A stretch of 37,181 bases of DNA from a virus. A program made the translations under genes and the position numbers. Below, piece by piece: positions 36,404 through 37,181 of the stretch (within the stretch, counting starts at the first letter, position 1; each line of letters begins with the position of its first letter). Location: positions 1 through 37,181 of IMG/VR virus record IMGVR_UViG_3300046511_000576; one strand, given 5' to 3'. The notes beneath the pieces were generated by a model. That model did no database searches and was not told the origin of the DNA. It worked only from the letters and a program-made list of their open reading frames with translations.

Positions 36404-37181
36404 TTAAGTACGTACTTCGGGTGAAAAGTCTTTAGGATCAAGACCGTAGGTCCAGGCATTTGCTTGGATCGCCGTCCTCATGTCTGGCGGTACAGGAAGC
36501 GCAAACTGGCGTCCCGTGCCGCATTTCACTTGCAAAAACCGCTCCCGGCCGGAGTCCGGTAAATCAACTTCCAGTAATGTTCCGATTTCTTCATCGCCGT
36601 CTTCATCGATGATACGAGCGTTCAATTCGGTCAGAATTTTTGACCAACCGACAATTTCACATGCTGCGCGACGTTGCTCGATGTTGGGCCATGTAAGTGC
36701 TTCCTTTGCCGATGGCGGCTTCCCGCTTACCCATTCACCCGGGATCACGACACCGTGCCAGTGGTATAAACTCCACCCGTCACGCCAACGATGTGACGGG
36801 CCGTTCTCGCAATGTGGGCGATTTTCGTTATCCACTCTCAAAATTTCCGGGAAATCGCTCACCATGCAGAAATCCTCATGCATGACACGGAATCCGCCCT
36901 CAATTGCACATTGTTCCCAAGCTGCATATTTGTCATAAATAAGCAGTTTCAGGCCGAGAACATCACGTCCTGCTGATAAATAGCTATCGTAAGCCGCCCA
37001 CATATTGCCACCTTGATAATTCCCCCACCACCGTTGAGCGCATTGCAAGCCCCCCATTCCCGCTAAATCTTGACAGGCAGCCGCCGCGCCGGTTGCCTCG
37101 CGGGTTGCCGCGCCGGTTGCCTCGCGGGTTGCCTCGCGGGTTGCCGCGCCGGTTGCCTCGCGGGTTGCCTCGTCGGTTGCC
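36404..37181 (-). CDS. DUF6745-like repeat protein, C-terminal part (continues from window left end)
   Basis: The frame enters at 37181 as tetrapeptide repeats, passes a degenerate unit (GAAAAC) and continues as unique sequence to a stop at 36404. An internal ATG at 37057 is not needed as a start, because the same frame continues upstream into the repeats. The unique part contains QGGNMWAAYDSYLSAGRDVL, WEQCAIEGGFRVMHEDFCMV, RPHCENGPSHRWRDGWSLYH and WHGVVIPGEWVSG, the core I associate with DUF6745. The joined protein would be about 477 residues. No enzymatic motif is evident; the conserved Trp/His/Arg-rich centre suggests a binding or catalytic surface of unknown role. Confidence 0.88.
   Translation of the reverse strand, partial: ATDEATREATGAATREATREATGAATREATGAAAACQDLAGMGGLQCAQRWWGNYQGGNMWAAYDSYLSAGRDVLGLKLLIYDKYAAWEQCAIEGGFRVMHEDFCMVSDFPEILRVDNENRPHCENGPSHRWRDGWSLYHWHGVVIPGEWVSGKPPSAKEALTWPNIEQRRAACEIVGWSKILTELNARIIDEDGDEEIGTLLEVDLPDSGRERFLQVKCGTGRQFALPVPPDMRTAIQANAWTYGLDPKDFSPEVRT
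37085..37181. repeat. 12-bp tandem repeat array, right-end part
   Basis: The array resumes here with a half unit at 37085-37090 and full units from 37091; bases 37109-37181 duplicate 1-73. Counting the overlap once, this end adds two units (37091 and 37103) to the 37 at the left end. The unit order here is the same as at 229-325. Confidence 0.95.

Noticed and set aside
36404-37057. Separate 217-residue gene starting at ATG 37057
   Set aside because: The frame continues upstream without a stop through 37181 into the repeat and joins the left end; ATG 37057 has no good ribosome site.

Overview
The window is an essentially complete genome of a tailed double-stranded DNA phage (class Caudoviricetes) with a podovirus-like gene set: an N4-gp56-type major capsid protein, a large portal, P22-like connector and nozzle candidates, three large ejection-protein candidates, and no tail tube, sheath or tape measure. 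A lipoprotein with a classical lipobox, a GH108 muramidase and a 3-TM holin point to a Gram-negative host, probably a proteobacterium; the sequence does not name it. I see no integrase, tRNA, CRISPR or insertion sequence.

The two window ends belong together. Bases 1-73 equal bases 37109-37181, and a single minus-strand gene (DUF6745-like, about 477 codons) starts at 729, runs off the left end and re-enters in frame from the right end, stopping at 36404. The map is therefore circular or circularly permuted, about 37.1 kb, and was opened inside a 12-bp tandem repeat that encodes 39 tetrapeptides of the form X-(E/A)-A-T. The 73-bp overlap also occurs at 253-325, so the true repeat number is uncertain.

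Layout. (1) 730-954: divergent control region with two sigma70-type promoters and repeated CAATTG-core sites. (2) 955-3616, plus: Cro-like regulator, primase-polymerase/helicase, an unusual CCTCC/GGAGG array, zinc-ribbon protein. (3) 4046-3665, minus: a strong promoter and two small unknown genes. (4) 4074-4573: about 500 bp without a convincing gene, holding palindromes, a possible structured RNA, a Fur-box-like site and the likely terminase promoter. (5) 4574-25851, plus: late genes in the order large terminase, portal, M48-like metalloprotease, glycine-rich fibre, capsid unit with its own promoter and terminator, connector/nozzle/fibre, lysis cassette, 2OG hydroxylase plus cupin, three ejection proteins, a PurD-like ATP-grasp enzyme, small terminase. 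(6) 36388 down to 25844, minus: early/replication genes: SGNH-hydrolase lipoprotein, RecB-like nuclease, SSB, family A DNA polymerase, VRR-NUC nuclease, SNF2-like helicase and several unknowns, with an internal consensus promoter at 29505-29532.

Replication is probably phage-encoded: PrimPol-helicase primes and unwinds, Pol A copies, the DUF2815-type SSB coats, and the two nucleases and the SNF2 protein process or repair. The least explained parts are the repeat-bearing DUF6745 protein, the phage SGNH lipoprotein, the hydroxylase/cupin/ATP-grasp enzymes among virion genes, the small M48 protease beside the capsid genes, and the noncoding stretch before the terminase. Family assignments come from reading motifs and remembered family features; no search was run.
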